A stretch of DNA of 64,000 nucleotides. Origin: PALSA-243 sp963743705 (GTDB lineage: Bacteria > Acidobacteriota > Terriglobia > Bryobacterales > Bryobacteraceae). This document shows positions 26,261 through 35,091 of the stretch, piece after piece. The notes below the pieces were generated by a model, which was not told the origin of the DNA, made no database searches, and saw only the letters and a list, made by a program, of their open reading frames with translations. The position numbers and the translations under genes were made by a program. The DNA lies in the NCBI GenBank assembly GCA_963743705.1, contig CAVUQS010000010.1:165445-229444 (forward strand), read 5' to 3'. Position 1 is the first letter of the stretch, and every line of letters starts with the position of its first letter.

Positions 26261-26758
26261 TTGCGAATCACCAGATTTCCCAGTATCACGCCCCAGCAGT
26301 TTCTTGGCTGCGTGGCCGCTTTCGCGGACGCGCTTACGGGCGAACTGAATGCGGCGTTAGCGTCCTTACGGCGGCTCGATGGGGCCGCCAAAGGCTCGGC
26401 GTTCGCCTATGAGATGACGCTCGATACGCATCGCTATGGCGCCCTGATCGTGCTCGACCGTTGGCGCTCGTTGACGGCCGCATTTGGGGCGCATCTTCAG
26501 GACCCTATGGCTAACGCGGCCCCGGAGCGCGTGGAGCAGGCCGAGAAGATTCTGACCATGGCGAATCAATTGATCGATTCGGCGGACCGGTATAGCCCCG
26601 CAATCATCGAAGCCGTGGCGATGGGATTCCAAACCGTCAGCGGCACATTCGCCGACGAGCGCCAGTCGGCGGAGCAAAACGCCAAGCTCGGCCCCATGCT
26701 CAGCGACGACTACGTGAGCGCCCGCCGTATCTTCGGCGAGGACCTCGCGGCGCGTTAA
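26261..26758 (+). CDS. hypothetical alpha-helical protein
   Basis: 165 residues from TTG 26261; a GAGG lies seven bases upstream. No signal peptide, membrane span or known motif. It is predicted mostly helical, with a repeated Ala-rich helix-turn pattern (FADALTGELNAALASLRRLD, ERVEQAEKILTMANQLIDSA). The start is uncertain because of the TTG. It lies between the 92-residue unknown and the pectinase gene, ten bases from the latter. Confidence 0.55.
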   Translation: MRITRFPSITPQQFLGCVAAFADALTGELNAALASLRRLDGAAKGSAFAYEMTLDTHRYGALIVLDRWRSLTAAFGAHLQDPMANAAPERVEQAEKILTMANQLIDSADRYSPAIIEAVAMGFQTVSGTFADERQSAEQNAKLGPMLSDDYVSARRIFGEDLAAR

Positions 26759-26768
26759 ACTCAGTTGC

Positions 26769-28355
26769 ATGAAACCATGTTGGTTCGCCGGCGCGCTGTT
26801 TTTCTGCGTTGCCGCCGGCGCAACGGCTCAGCCTGCGCCTAATGGCCGGCCGGTCTTTAATGTGCTCGATTATGGGGCCAAGCGCGATGGATCCGGCTCT
26901 TCCACGCCCGCCTTTCGCGCTGCGATTCAGGCCGCGGCCAAAGCCGGCGGCGGTACGGTGTTTGTGCCGGCGGGCCACTATGTTTCGGGCGCCATCGAGC
27001 TGGTCAGTAACCTGACCTTCTTCGTCGACAGCGGCGCCGTCATCCGCTTCGCGGCCAATCGCGAGGAATACCCAATGGTCGATAGCCGCTTCGAAGGGAC
27101 GGAATTGCGCGCGCCGGCCGCTTTGCTGGGCGGGCACAACCTGGAAAACGTCACTATTACCGGCCGCGGCACTCTTCAGGCCGACAATACCGAGTGGCGC
27201 AATTTGATGATGCAGCCCGCGCATCGTCAGGCGCTTACGCAATTGCTGGACCTTCTGGAACACAAACAGCCCGTGCCCTCCGCGTTGCGGAGCGACGCCG
27301 AGCTGGGTCTGCGTCCCGATTTCATCCGGCCCGTGGAGAGCAAGAACATCCTGATCGAAGGCATCCACATTCTGAGCTCGCCCATGTGGGTGCTGCACAT
27401 TCTCTATTGCGACAACGTGGTCATCCGCAATGTAATTGTCGAGAGCTATCCCGGCGCCAATACCGACGGCGTGGATATCGATTCCTCGCGCCACGTGCGC
27501 ATCTCGGATTCTTATTTCGATACCGGCGACGACGCCATCTGCATCAAATCGGGCAAAGATGCTGACGGCCTGCGCGTCAATCGCATCACGGAAGACGTCG
27601 CCATCACCAATTGCACCATCCATCACGGGCATGGGGCTGTGGTGCTGGGCAGCGAAACCTCCGGCGGAATCCGCAACGTGGTGGCGAGCAATATCGTGGC
27701 GCAGGGAACGGACCGCGGCATTCGCATCAAGAGCACGCGCGGCCGAGGCGGCTTGCTGGAAAACATTCGCTTCGATAATTGGATCATCGAAGATACGCCG
27801 AACCCGGCCATCGAGGTGACGAACTACTACACACGCGCGCCCGAGGAGCCGGTTTCGGCCCGCACGCCCGTCTTCCGCAATTTCGCCATCAGCAACGTCA
27901 CCATCAACCGTTGCAAGACGGCCGTCAGCATCGAAGGGTTGCCCGAGATGCCGGTGGAAGGCCTTCGCCTCACGGACATCGTGGCCACTGCGCAGGAGGG
28001 ATTGCGCGCCTTCAACACCAAGGGACTCGAGCTGCACAATGTCCGCATCAATCCGCAGAGCGGTATCCCGTTCCTGATCCGCGATTCCGTGGAAGTGGAT
28101 CTCGACGGCGTGCAGACGCGCAATCCGAAGGCGGATGCGCCGGTAGTCCGCCTGGACCGCGTGAAGCACGCCACGTTGCGCAACAGCGTGGCATGGGAGG
28201 GCACCGGCGTGTTTCTCTCGGTAGCCGCCGAATCGCAGGCGAACGTGAAACTGACCGCCAACGATCTAAGCGCCGCGCAGACGCAGCAAAAAACGGAAGA
28301 GAAAGATTTCTGGAAGGGGATCAATACCCCGGATAAGCCGGCGGTTAAACAGTAA
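26769..28355 (+). CDS. exported GH28 polygalacturonase-family glycoside hydrolase
   Basis: 528 residues. Signal peptide 1-20 (LFFCVAAGATAQ). A right-handed parallel beta-helix of the pectinase type that cleaves galacturonide linkages by inversion. The four GH28 blocks are present: NTDGVD (N231, D233), GDDAICIKSG (D254, D255), HHGHGAVVLGS (H286-G-H288) and RGIRIKS (R319-I-K321). The N-terminal block NVLDYGAKRDGSGSSTPAFRAAI is the usual start of the family. It probably works in the periplasm or outside the cell on pectin or related polymers. The sugar kinase at 35092 could handle the 2-keto-3-deoxygluconate end of that route. A long hairpin follows the stop. Confidence 0.92.
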   Translation: MKPCWFAGALFFCVAAGATAQPAPNGRPVFNVLDYGAKRDGSGSSTPAFRAAIQAAAKAGGGTVFVPAGHYVSGAIELVSNLTFFVDSGAVIRFAANREEYPMVDSRFEGTELRAPAALLGGHNLENVTITGRGTLQADNTEWRNLMMQPAHRQALTQLLDLLEHKQPVPSALRSDAELGLRPDFIRPVESKNILIEGIHILSSPMWVLHILYCDNVVIRNVIVESYPGANTDGVDIDSSRHVRISDSYFDTGDDAICIKSGKDADGLRVNRITEDVAITNCTIHHGHGAVVLGSETSGGIRNVVASNIVAQGTDRGIRIKSTRGRGGLLENIRFDNWIIEDTPNPAIEVTNYYTRAPEEPVSARTPVFRNFAISNVTINRCKTAVSIEGLPEMPVEGLRLTDIVATAQEGLRAFNTKGLELHNVRINPQSGIPFLIRDSVEVDLDGVQTRNPKADAPVVRLDRVKHATLRNSVAWEGTGVFLSVAAESQANVKLTANDLSAAQTQQKTEEKDFWKGINTPDKPAVKQ

Positions 28356-28365
28356 TTTTTCTTCG

Positions 28366-28421
28366 GACGCAGAGACGCCGAGTCGCAGAGATTGTTCTCT
28401 GCGACTCGGCGTCTCTGCGTC
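28366..28421. terminator. perfect 25-bp hairpin between convergent genes
   Basis: Arms 28366-28390 and 28397-28421 are perfect reverse complements with a 6-base loop (ATTGTT). The arms contain the CGCAGAGACGC-type motif that is known as a dispersed intergenic hairpin in several phyla. It sits just after the GH28 stop and ten bases beyond the end of the convergent phosphatase gene, so a two-way transcription stop is likely, with T-rich sequence on the left side. Confidence 0.85.
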
Positions 28422-28430
28422 GAAAGAAGG

Positions 28431-29003
28431 CTATTGGGAAACGGTGGCAACCGCGCTGGGCGCCGCAGGAGCTTGGTAGCGCCTGACGTATTTCCGCATG
28501 GAGACCTCAGTCCAGCTCATGCCGTTGGTCTTGGCTTCGCTCAGCGCCTTAGAGGTGTTCCAACCGTCGTGGGAGATGCGATAGCAGGCTACTATGGTGC
28601 CGGTGCGATCGGCGCCGCGGCGGCAATGCACGAAGACGGGACCGGCCGAGGCGTCATCGAATAGCGCGAGCACCTTGGCGACATCCGAGGGCGCCGGCGC
28701 GGACATGCCCCGCAGAGGGATGTTCACATAACGCATGCCATTGGCTTCCACTGCCTTCTTTTCGACGGTGGAACGGCCATCCGTCTCGCGGAGGTCGATT
28801 ATGGTCTTGACGCCCAACTTCGCGAGCTGTTGAAAGCCTTCGCTGGTCGGCTGCGCGCCGCGATAGACGTGGTCGTTAACCTGATGGAAGTTCTCCACTC
28901 CCGGCATTTGCGCCGAGGCGGACGTCGAAAGAACAGCAACGCCGCATGCGATGACGGCGGCCGCCGAAAGATGTTGAAAAAATCCGAGCGGGGAATTTGC
29001 CAT
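28431..29003 (-). CDS. exported dual-specificity / tyrosine phosphatase-like protein
   Basis: 190 residues. Signal peptide of ~32 residues (VAVLSTSASAQ). The catalytic loop is H-C127-RRGAD-R133-TG, the CX5R motif of cysteine-dependent phosphatases, and the general acid is probably an Asp upstream. YRGAQPTSEGFQQLAKLGVK and TIIDLRE are typical of the DSP-like family of exported bacterial phosphatases. Substrate unknown; export suggests periplasmic phosphoprotein, phospholipid or phosphoinositide-type substrates. It converges on the pectinase gene. Confidence 0.86.
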   Translation of the reverse strand: MANSPLGFFQHLSAAAVIACGVAVLSTSASAQMPGVENFHQVNDHVYRGAQPTSEGFQQLAKLGVKTIIDLRETDGRSTVEKKAVEANGMRYVNIPLRGMSAPAPSDVAKVLALFDDASAGPVFVHCRRGADRTGTIVACYRISHDGWNTSKALSEAKTNGMSWTEVSMRKYVRRYQAPAAPSAVATVSQ

Positions 29004-29051
29004 GGCTACTACCTTAGATTCTGCGTAATACCTAAACGTTTCCCGGGATGT

Positions 29052-29651
29052 TCACACCGTCGCGGGTTTCCGGACGGATTTTCGCATAACCACGCGAACA
29101 CCCAATTCCAGCGCCACCAGGCATGCATAAAAAACGGGAAGCCGTATATCCGATTTTACCAGCCAATAGTAGTGGATAACGCCCGCGATGGCCGTGAAGT
29201 ATATGAGCCGGTGCAAGTTCCGCCAGCGCCTGCCGCCCAGACGGCGGATCCAGCCGGTAGTGGAGGTGACGGCCAGCGGGATCAACAATACAAAGGCCGT
29301 GAAACCCGCCGTTATATAAGGACGCTTGAGGACGTCGCGGGCCATTTCGCCGAAATCAAAGAAATGATCGAGCACCACATATGTAAGGAAATGTAAGCAT
29401 GCGTAAAAGAAAGCAAACAGGCCAATCAGGCGGCGGAAACGGATCAAATCGGGCTGCCGCAGAAGCTTGCGCAGCGGCGTAATGGCGAGCGTGATGATGA
29501 CCAGCCGCAAAGTCCAATCGCCGGTGAAATGGGTAATGCGCTCGATGGGGTTGGCGGTGAGGTCCTGCTTCCAGGCGAGCCACCCCAAATAGGCTACGGG
29601 CGAGAGACACAGCGCCCAGATGAGCGGCTTAATCCAGCGCGCTTTCCACAT
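29052..29651 (-). CDS. msrQ: MsrQ, heme-binding membrane subunit of the MsrPQ system
   Basis: 199 residues from ATG 29651 (MWKARWIKPLIW), chosen because it follows the msrP stop by five bases; the open frame extends further upstream inside msrP, but that part is not membrane-like. Six predicted membrane helices, with histidines in helices at FYACLHFLTYVVL and AGVIHYYWL for heme b. It passes electrons from the respiratory chain to MsrP, which repairs oxidised methionine in periplasmic proteins. Formerly YedZ. It ends at a point with 48 bases to the phosphatase gene. Confidence 0.92.
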   Translation of the reverse strand: MWKARWIKPLIWALCLSPVAYLGWLAWKQDLTANPIERITHFTGDWTLRLVIITLAITPLRKLLRQPDLIRFRRLIGLFAFFYACLHFLTYVVLDHFFDFGEMARDVLKRPYITAGFTAFVLLIPLAVTSTTGWIRRLGGRRWRNLHRLIYFTAIAGVIHYYWLVKSDIRLPVFYACLVALELGVRVVMRKSVRKPATV

Positions 29652-29656
29652 TCGCG

Positions 29657-30604
29657 TCAGTAGTTTTTGCGAAGGTCCATGCCCTCGTAGAGGCGCGCGA
29701 CCTGGCTGCCATACCCATTGAACATGAGGGTGGGGCGGCGGCGGAATTCGCCCAGGCGGCGTTCGGTGGCCTGGCTCCAGCGGGGATGGTCGACTTGCGG
29801 GTTCACATTCGAATAAAAGCCGTATTCGCGGGCGTTGGTGATGTTCCAGGTGGTGGGCGGCTCTTTCGCAACCAGCTTGATCTTCACTATGGACTTGATG
29901 CTCTTGAAGCCGTATTTCCAAGGCAAAACGATGCGCACCGGCGCGCCATCCTGCGGCGGCAACGTTTCGCCGTACATGCCGACGCAGAGCAGCGCCAGCG
30001 GGTGCATGGCTTCATCCAGCCGCAGGCCTTCCACGTAGGGCAGCTCAATGCCTGCCCGGTCCGGCCCCCACATCACGCCGGGATCGTACAAGCTCTGGAA
30101 AGCGACGTACTTCGCTTTGGACGTCGGCTTCACCTTATTGAGCAGTTCGCTCAACGAATAACCGGCCCACGGCACGACGATCGACCAGGCTTCCACGCAG
30201 CGATGGCGGTAGATGCGCTCTTCGATGGGCGCAGCCTTCATGATGTCGTCCATCGAGAGTTTGATGGGCTTTTCCACTTCGCCTTCGATGGAAACGGTCC
30301 AGGGCGAGGTCTTCAGTTTTTGGGCCAGCGTCGCAGGCTGACCCTTATCTGTGCCGAACTCGTAGTAGTTGTTGTAGTGCGTCACATCCTGTTTGCTGTT
30401 GACCGTCTCACCGGTGGTGCTGAGCGGGCTTTTCACCAAGTTGGGGATGGCGTTGGCCGCCAGCGCGCGCCCGGAAGGCGAAAGCAGTTCTCGCCCCGCC
30501 AGAAACGCGGCCGGCACCCCGGCAAGAAATGCGCGCCGGTTGAAATAGATTTCCTTCGGCGTGATGTCGGAATGGCGAAGATCGGCAGGCTTACGAATGA
30601 GCAT
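29657..30604 (-). CDS. msrP: MsrP, periplasmic protein-methionine-sulfoxide reductase (molybdopterin)
   Basis: 315 residues. Twin-arginine signal with R23-R24 in FNRRAFLAGVPAAFLAG, so the folded enzyme is exported by Tat. Molybdenum is ligated by C136 in YRHRCVEAW; GYSLSELLNKVKPTSKAKY, DGAPVRIVLPWKYGFKS and NVNPQVDHPRWSQATE are family blocks. Formerly YedY. First gene of a two-gene operon with msrQ. The electron donor is MsrQ. Confidence 0.95.
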   Translation of the reverse strand: MLIRKPADLRHSDITPKEIYFNRRAFLAGVPAAFLAGRELLSPSGRALAANAIPNLVKSPLSTTGETVNSKQDVTHYNNYYEFGTDKGQPATLAQKLKTSPWTVSIEGEVEKPIKLSMDDIMKAAPIEERIYRHRCVEAWSIVVPWAGYSLSELLNKVKPTSKAKYVAFQSLYDPGVMWGPDRAGIELPYVEGLRLDEAMHPLALLCVGMYGETLPPQDGAPVRIVLPWKYGFKSIKSIVKIKLVAKEPPTTWNITNAREYGFYSNVNPQVDHPRWSQATERRLGEFRRRPTLMFNGYGSQVARLYEGMDLRKNY

Positions 30605-30677
30605 AGGGCTCTCTATTAGTTATACGCCTGAGCGGGGGAAAACGGATCGGGCGGTATCGTCTAGCCCAAAAACACAA

Positions 30678-30709
30678 GAGGCAGAACCGCTTACGAGCGA
30701 TTCTGCCTC
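30678..30709 (-). terminator. hairpin terminator after the Oar-like gene
   Basis: A 9-bp stem (30678-30686 with 30701-30709) capped by an inner 4-bp stem (CGCT/AGCG) and TACG loop. On the minus strand it is followed by TTGTGTTTTTGG. It ends the Oar-like gene's transcript, before msrP. Confidence 0.8.
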
Positions 30710-30739
30710 CTGATTTCCCGCTTCCAGCTGCTTGCCGCT

Positions 30740-33700
30740 TTAGAAGTTCAACCGCGCCACGAATTCCAAGCTGCGAGCGCCAGGATCGTTGGTGTTGTTG
30801 AGATCGCGGAAAGCCGAGGTGGTCGATCCGAACGAAGAGCTGATGGTGGTATTGATGTTGCCACCGGTCGCCGCTCCGCCGGGGATCAGGATGTTGGGGT
30901 GGTTAAAGACGTTCAGCGCTTGCACGCGGAACTCGAAGTTCAACCGCTCCCTGATCTGCGTACGCTTCACCAGGCTGACGTCCCACTTCTGCAGCCACGG
31001 GCCATAGAGGAAAACGTGGTCGCAAATCTGGCCGGCGCTGTTGCAGGGTCCAATGTAAGGAGAGTTCGGATCGAACGTCCCGCTGATATTGAACGCCGCC
31101 AGCGTATTTTGGATCAGCGATTGCGGCAAGTAGTAAGCAGTGCCGGTCGCGGTTCCGTTGGCGTTGATCTGGCTGGTGAAATTCAAGGCCATCATGTTCT
31201 GCAACTGCTTGGTAGTGATGTTGTGCAGCACCACGCCGCCGTCGCTCGAGTTGAACGTGTCGCGTCCGCTCAGGATGTTGATGGGCGTGCCGCTCTGCGC
31301 GCGGCCCACACCTGCAACCTCCCATCCGGAAACGACCTTGCCGAGCACCCCGTGCGCGCTGTTCAACATCGAACGGCCCTGGCCGAACGGCAACTGGTAG
31401 ATCCAGGTAAACTTGAAGCCGTTACGGATGTCGAAGGCCGCCGGGCCCTTCTCCCCGCCCCAGTTCCGGAGCGTGGGCACATTGGCGTCCGTCAGCGACT
31501 TGGCGAATACATAGCTCGCTTGCATTTGCAGTCCCGAAGCCAGCCGCCGGCGTACTTCGACCTGTCCCGAGTTGTAGGTGCTCGAGTTGCGGTTGGTCAT
31601 TTCCGTCGAACCGCCGCCATTGTTCGGATTCACCTGGAAGAGGTTGACCGGGAATCCCGCCTTGGTTAAATTCGCCATGCGGGTGGCGTTGCCGGCGATG
31701 CCGTTGGCCGTTGTGCCCGCCTGACCCTGCATCAACTGCGTGATGGTGGTCTGGTCGGTGTTGCTGCCAATCGCGGTGGTGATGAGCGGTATGGCGACCT
31801 GTCCGGGCAAGCCCTGGTTGCCATAGTTGTTCACCGTCAGCTTGGTGGTGGGGAGCAGAAGCTGGGCAACCGAAATGCCGTTCGCGATCGCCAGGTTATT
31901 CTGCGCTGCCTGGAACTGCTGCGAGAAGCCGTTTTCCACGGTGTTCACTTCGTTCAGATTTACCGCGGACCACAGATCTGCGGCATGGTTGGCGACGTAG
32001 CGAAGCTCTACCACGGTGTTCTTGCTTACCTGCCGTTGGAAGCCAAGGGTCCAGCTTTCGATGTATTCGGCCTTGATGCTGGGGTTGTAGTCCTCCACGC
32101 CCTGTCCGCTCTGTACTCCCAGGGGGAAGCTGGGATTGGGGAAGGTTGGATCGATCGAAAGCGGCGCTACCGATGGGTAGGACGAATCGCCGAATGCGAT
32201 GCCGCCCGCCGGGAAGATATTCGGATTGGCGCTGGCGCTCGCGGTTGTGCTCAGGGAGCGGCCTTGATTACCGCTCCACACGCCATCCAGGAAGCCGATG
32301 CCTTGGCGGTTGGTCGACACGCTGAAGCCGGCGCGCAAGACCGAATCGTCGCCCGTCAGCCAGTGCATGAAGCCGCCATGGTTGATGCGATAGGCGATTC
32401 CGAGAGTCGGGCTGAAGTGGCCCACGCCAGGATCGAATCCGCCGACGCCCGGAGGCACCAGCGAGAACACCGGAACGCTGCCAGTCAGCACGCCCGGTTT
32501 GAATAGATTGCCAACACCCGACACGCCGTACAACCCGGCGAAGCCCGGGCGCGTATAGAGGTTGTCGAGGTTCTGAATGGCGCCCTGACGATCCCAGCGC
32601 ACGCCTGCGGTGAGGGTCAAATTGGCGGTCGCGTGCCAGGTATCCTGCACGTAGCCCGCAAGCTCGCGCATGTGGTCGCGGTCCACCGCGAAGTTCGGAC
32701 CGTAGGTGCGGCTTTGCTCGCCAAGCACTGCCGAGCTGGTTACCGAGCTGACGCGTCCCGCGAGAATCGCATACAGGTTGGCGGCGTCGCTCAATTGCGT
32801 AGCGCTCGCGCCCGGCAGCGTGGTGGTGGTGAACAGCGACGTTGCGCCGGTGTTATCCGGATCGCCCGTGGCCTGTCCCAACGCTACGGTGTTCAGCAGC
32901 GACGAGTTCGATGAGGCCGACCATGCGTTGATCTGGGTGAAGTTGAACCCGAAATTAAACAGGTGTTTGCCCTTCAAATAACTCACGTTGTCGTTGAGCT
33001 GATAGACCGGCGTGCTGCGGGGAGCGTAGCCGGTGTAGTTGCCGTTGTACGGGTTGGTAGTATACCCGGCAAAGCTCACCAGATAGCCCTTCCAGATGCC
33101 ATAATCGGCTGGCGAGAGCCCGGAACCGAGCGCGTTCGCGCCGCCCTGGATGCCGCCCGTCAATTCGTTCGTGATATTCGAGCTGATCACCGAGCGCAAT
33201 CCGATGCTGCCCGTCCAGTTGATTCCGTATTGGCCTTCGAGATCCGAAGCGCCCAACTGCGTGCCGGTGCCTGGCAGAATCGCATAAGTGCCGTTCAACC
33301 CGTCGGGCTGGCGGCCATTGATCTGATAGTTCCAAACGAAGTTGATGTGATTCTTCTCGTTCAGGTTGTAGTCGATGCGCGCCGTTTGGAACTTGCGGTT
33401 ATTGACCGCCTTCGGGTTCCAGGTGAAGTTGTAGCGATTGTAGTCGTTGTTGGTCACGATGCGGCTGACCGCCGTGCCGCCGGACGTGAGTTGGTTGATC
33501 AACGCGTACGTCTTTGCCAGCGTGGGGTCGCCCGAGGTTTGGAATTGGCGCGTGCCCGCGGGCAGCGATGGATTTTCGGCGCCGGCGAGCGAATACAGGT
33601 TTACGGTCTTTACCGAGCCGCCGGCGTTATAGGTAAAGATGCCGCTGGCCGCGGCGGGCGTGAGCCAGGTTCCCGTTTCCGAGAACGATTGCGGCAGGTC

Positions 33701-34606
33701 AAAAAACTCGAACGACTCGAAGAAGAACAGCTTATTCTTCTTCACCGGGCCGCCGACGGTGAAGCCGTACTCGTTCAGGTTGATGCGGTCTTTTGAGGCG
33801 CCCTGCAAACAGTTAAAGAAGTAGCAGGCTTCGAAGGCCGAGTTGCGGTTAGTTTCGTAGATGCCGCCATGGAGCTGGTTGGTGCCGCCCTTGGTGACGA
33901 ACTTGATCTGCACCGCGCCCTCGCCGAGCGCATCTGCGCTGGCGGCCGCCGTGCTCATGGTCATTTCTTCAATCGCCTGCGTGCGAGGCTGAACGGCATT
34001 GAAAATCGCGTCCGGGTTGCTCTTGGTCGCATTGTCCTGCACGTTGATGCCATCGATGGTGATGTTGATCGTGGTCTGCGGCAAGCCGTTGATAGTGGAG
34101 TAGCGGACTCCATCGGCGCTCTGCGTGCCGGGCTGGCTGGCGATCAATTCCGTGACGTTGTGGCTGGTGAACGGAAGATCGTTGATCTGCCGGCCTTGCA
34201 GCGTCGAGCTGACGGTGGCCGAATTGGTCTGGACAATCTCAGCGCCGGCCGTGACTTCCACGGTTTCCGTCGCAGCGCCCACGGTGAGAGTGATATTAAC
34301 GGTCGCAGGTACGCCCGCGTCGAGCGTTACGTTGTCGCTCGTGGTGGCCTTGAAGCCCTCATGCGTAATCGTGACCTTGTAAACGCCGGTCGGCAGCGAA
34401 GCCAACGCCCAATAACCCTTTTCGTCGGTGGTGGCGCGAAGGTTCTGGCCAGTGGCGGTTTGAACGACTGTGACCTGCGCGCCCGGGACCGCGGCGCCCT
34501 GGGGATCCAGCACCGTCCCATCGAGCTTGGCTGTTGTTGTGACTTGGCTAAATCCGGAAAATGCTGCGAAGCAAAGCAGCATACACGTTAGAACTGCACG
34601 CATCAA
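30740..34606 (-). CDS. Oar-like TonB-dependent outer-membrane protein
   Basis: 1288 residues. Signal peptide ~1-20. Residues ~24-110 are a carboxypeptidase-regulatory-like (Ig-type) domain (KLDGTVLDPQGAAVPGAQV, YWALASLPTGVYKVTI), then a TonB plug (QTNSATVSSTLQGRQINDLP, ITIDGINVQDN), then a ~1000-residue beta-barrel with Tyr/Asn/Gly-rich strands ending in a terminal Phe (FVARLNF), the usual barrel end. Large Oar/CarboxypepD_reg receptors of this kind are abundant in soil acidobacteria and are thought to import complex molecules or act as surface proteins. Substrate unknown. The gene stands alone, with its own terminator, between msrP and a small unknown gene. Confidence 0.9.
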   Translation of the reverse strand: MMRAVLTCMLLCFAAFSGFSQVTTTAKLDGTVLDPQGAAVPGAQVTVVQTATGQNLRATTDEKGYWALASLPTGVYKVTITHEGFKATTSDNVTLDAGVPATVNITLTVGAATETVEVTAGAEIVQTNSATVSSTLQGRQINDLPFTSHNVTELIASQPGTQSADGVRYSTINGLPQTTINITIDGINVQDNATKSNPDAIFNAVQPRTQAIEEMTMSTAAASADALGEGAVQIKFVTKGGTNQLHGGIYETNRNSAFEACYFFNCLQGASKDRINLNEYGFTVGGPVKKNKLFFFESFEFFDLPQSFSETGTWLTPAAASGIFTYNAGGSVKTVNLYSLAGAENPSLPAGTRQFQTSGDPTLAKTYALINQLTSGGTAVSRIVTNNDYNRYNFTWNPKAVNNRKFQTARIDYNLNEKNHINFVWNYQINGRQPDGLNGTYAILPGTGTQLGASDLEGQYGINWTGSIGLRSVISSNITNELTGGIQGGANALGSGLSPADYGIWKGYLVSFAGYTTNPYNGNYTGYAPRSTPVYQLNDNVSYLKGKHLFNFGFNFTQINAWSASSNSSLLNTVALGQATGDPDNTGATSLFTTTTLPGASATQLSDAANLYAILAGRVSSVTSSAVLGEQSRTYGPNFAVDRDHMRELAGYVQDTWHATANLTLTAGVRWDRQGAIQNLDNLYTRPGFAGLYGVSGVGNLFKPGVLTGSVPVFSLVPPGVGGFDPGVGHFSPTLGIAYRINHGGFMHWLTGDDSVLRAGFSVSTNRQGIGFLDGVWSGNQGRSLSTTASASANPNIFPAGGIAFGDSSYPSVAPLSIDPTFPNPSFPLGVQSGQGVEDYNPSIKAEYIESWTLGFQRQVSKNTVVELRYVANHAADLWSAVNLNEVNTVENGFSQQFQAAQNNLAIANGISVAQLLLPTTKLTVNNYGNQGLPGQVAIPLITTAIGSNTDQTTITQLMQGQAGTTANGIAGNATRMANLTKAGFPVNLFQVNPNNGGGSTEMTNRNSSTYNSGQVEVRRRLASGLQMQASYVFAKSLTDANVPTLRNWGGEKGPAAFDIRNGFKFTWIYQLPFGQGRSMLNSAHGVLGKVVSGWEVAGVGRAQSGTPINILSGRDTFNSSDGGVVLHNITTKQLQNMMALNFTSQINANGTATGTAYYLPQSLIQNTLAAFNISGTFDPNSPYIGPCNSAGQICDHVFLYGPWLQKWDVSLVKRTQIRERLNFEFRVQALNVFNHPNILIPGGAATGGNINTTISSSFGSTTSAFRDLNNTNDPGARSLEFVARLNF

Positions 34607-34768
34607 AATTCCTCCACAGAAAACGAGATGTACAGATGATCGTATTACATTTGACTTGCAGTAGTTAAGTGCGCACCGAAGATCAATTGCAAAATTTTCG
34701 GGAATAAGGCAAAAGAAGGTCCTAATACTACTAGAACCACAGGGGTGAATTTTTTAGTGTATCTTATA

Positions 34769-34818
34769 AAGCCGAAAAGGCTTAGAATTTTTATCAGCAG
34801 CATTTAATGCTTTTTTTT
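34769..34818 (+). terminator. two short hairpins, the second with a T run
   Basis: AAGCC (34769-34773) pairs with GGCTT (34779-34783); then AGCAT (34799-34803) pairs with ATGCT (34807-34811) and runs into eight T. The stems are short. No plus-strand gene lies just upstream that would need a terminator, so the purpose is unclear; it may stop an antisense transcript or be a leader element of the small gene at 34868. Confidence 0.4.
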
Positions 34819-34867
34819 CCGCAAGATTAGACCCATTATTTATTTCTTGCGGGTTTTGGGAGCGTCA

Positions 34868-35050
34868 ATGACGCAGCAGATAGAGCGCGAGATCCGGGAC
34901 CTGCGGCGGGCGGGACAACGTCTCGAGACCGTGTCGAAGGAGTGGGACGCGGCATACCGGGAGTACCTGGCGGCCTTGGATGTGTTGAGCAGCAAGGCCG
35001 AAGCGCCAAGCGAGGACGGCATGACGCCGCCTGCCAGGCCGCGCAATTGA
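34868..35050 (+). CDS. small hypothetical helical protein
   Basis: 60 residues from ATG 34868, preceded by GGGAG at five bases; an upstream in-frame TTG (34847) lacks such a site. The N-terminal half (QQIEREIRDLRRAGQRLETV) is strongly charged and likely coiled coil, followed by a Pro-rich tail. No known family. An overlapping frame exists on the other strand. Small size makes it uncertain. Confidence 0.45.
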   Translation: MTQQIEREIRDLRRAGQRLETVSKEWDAAYREYLAALDVLSSKAEAPSEDGMTPPARPRN

Positions 35051-35091
35051 GCGTTAGGACCGTTGCCCGATTCGGGCAGATTTCATCGCGG

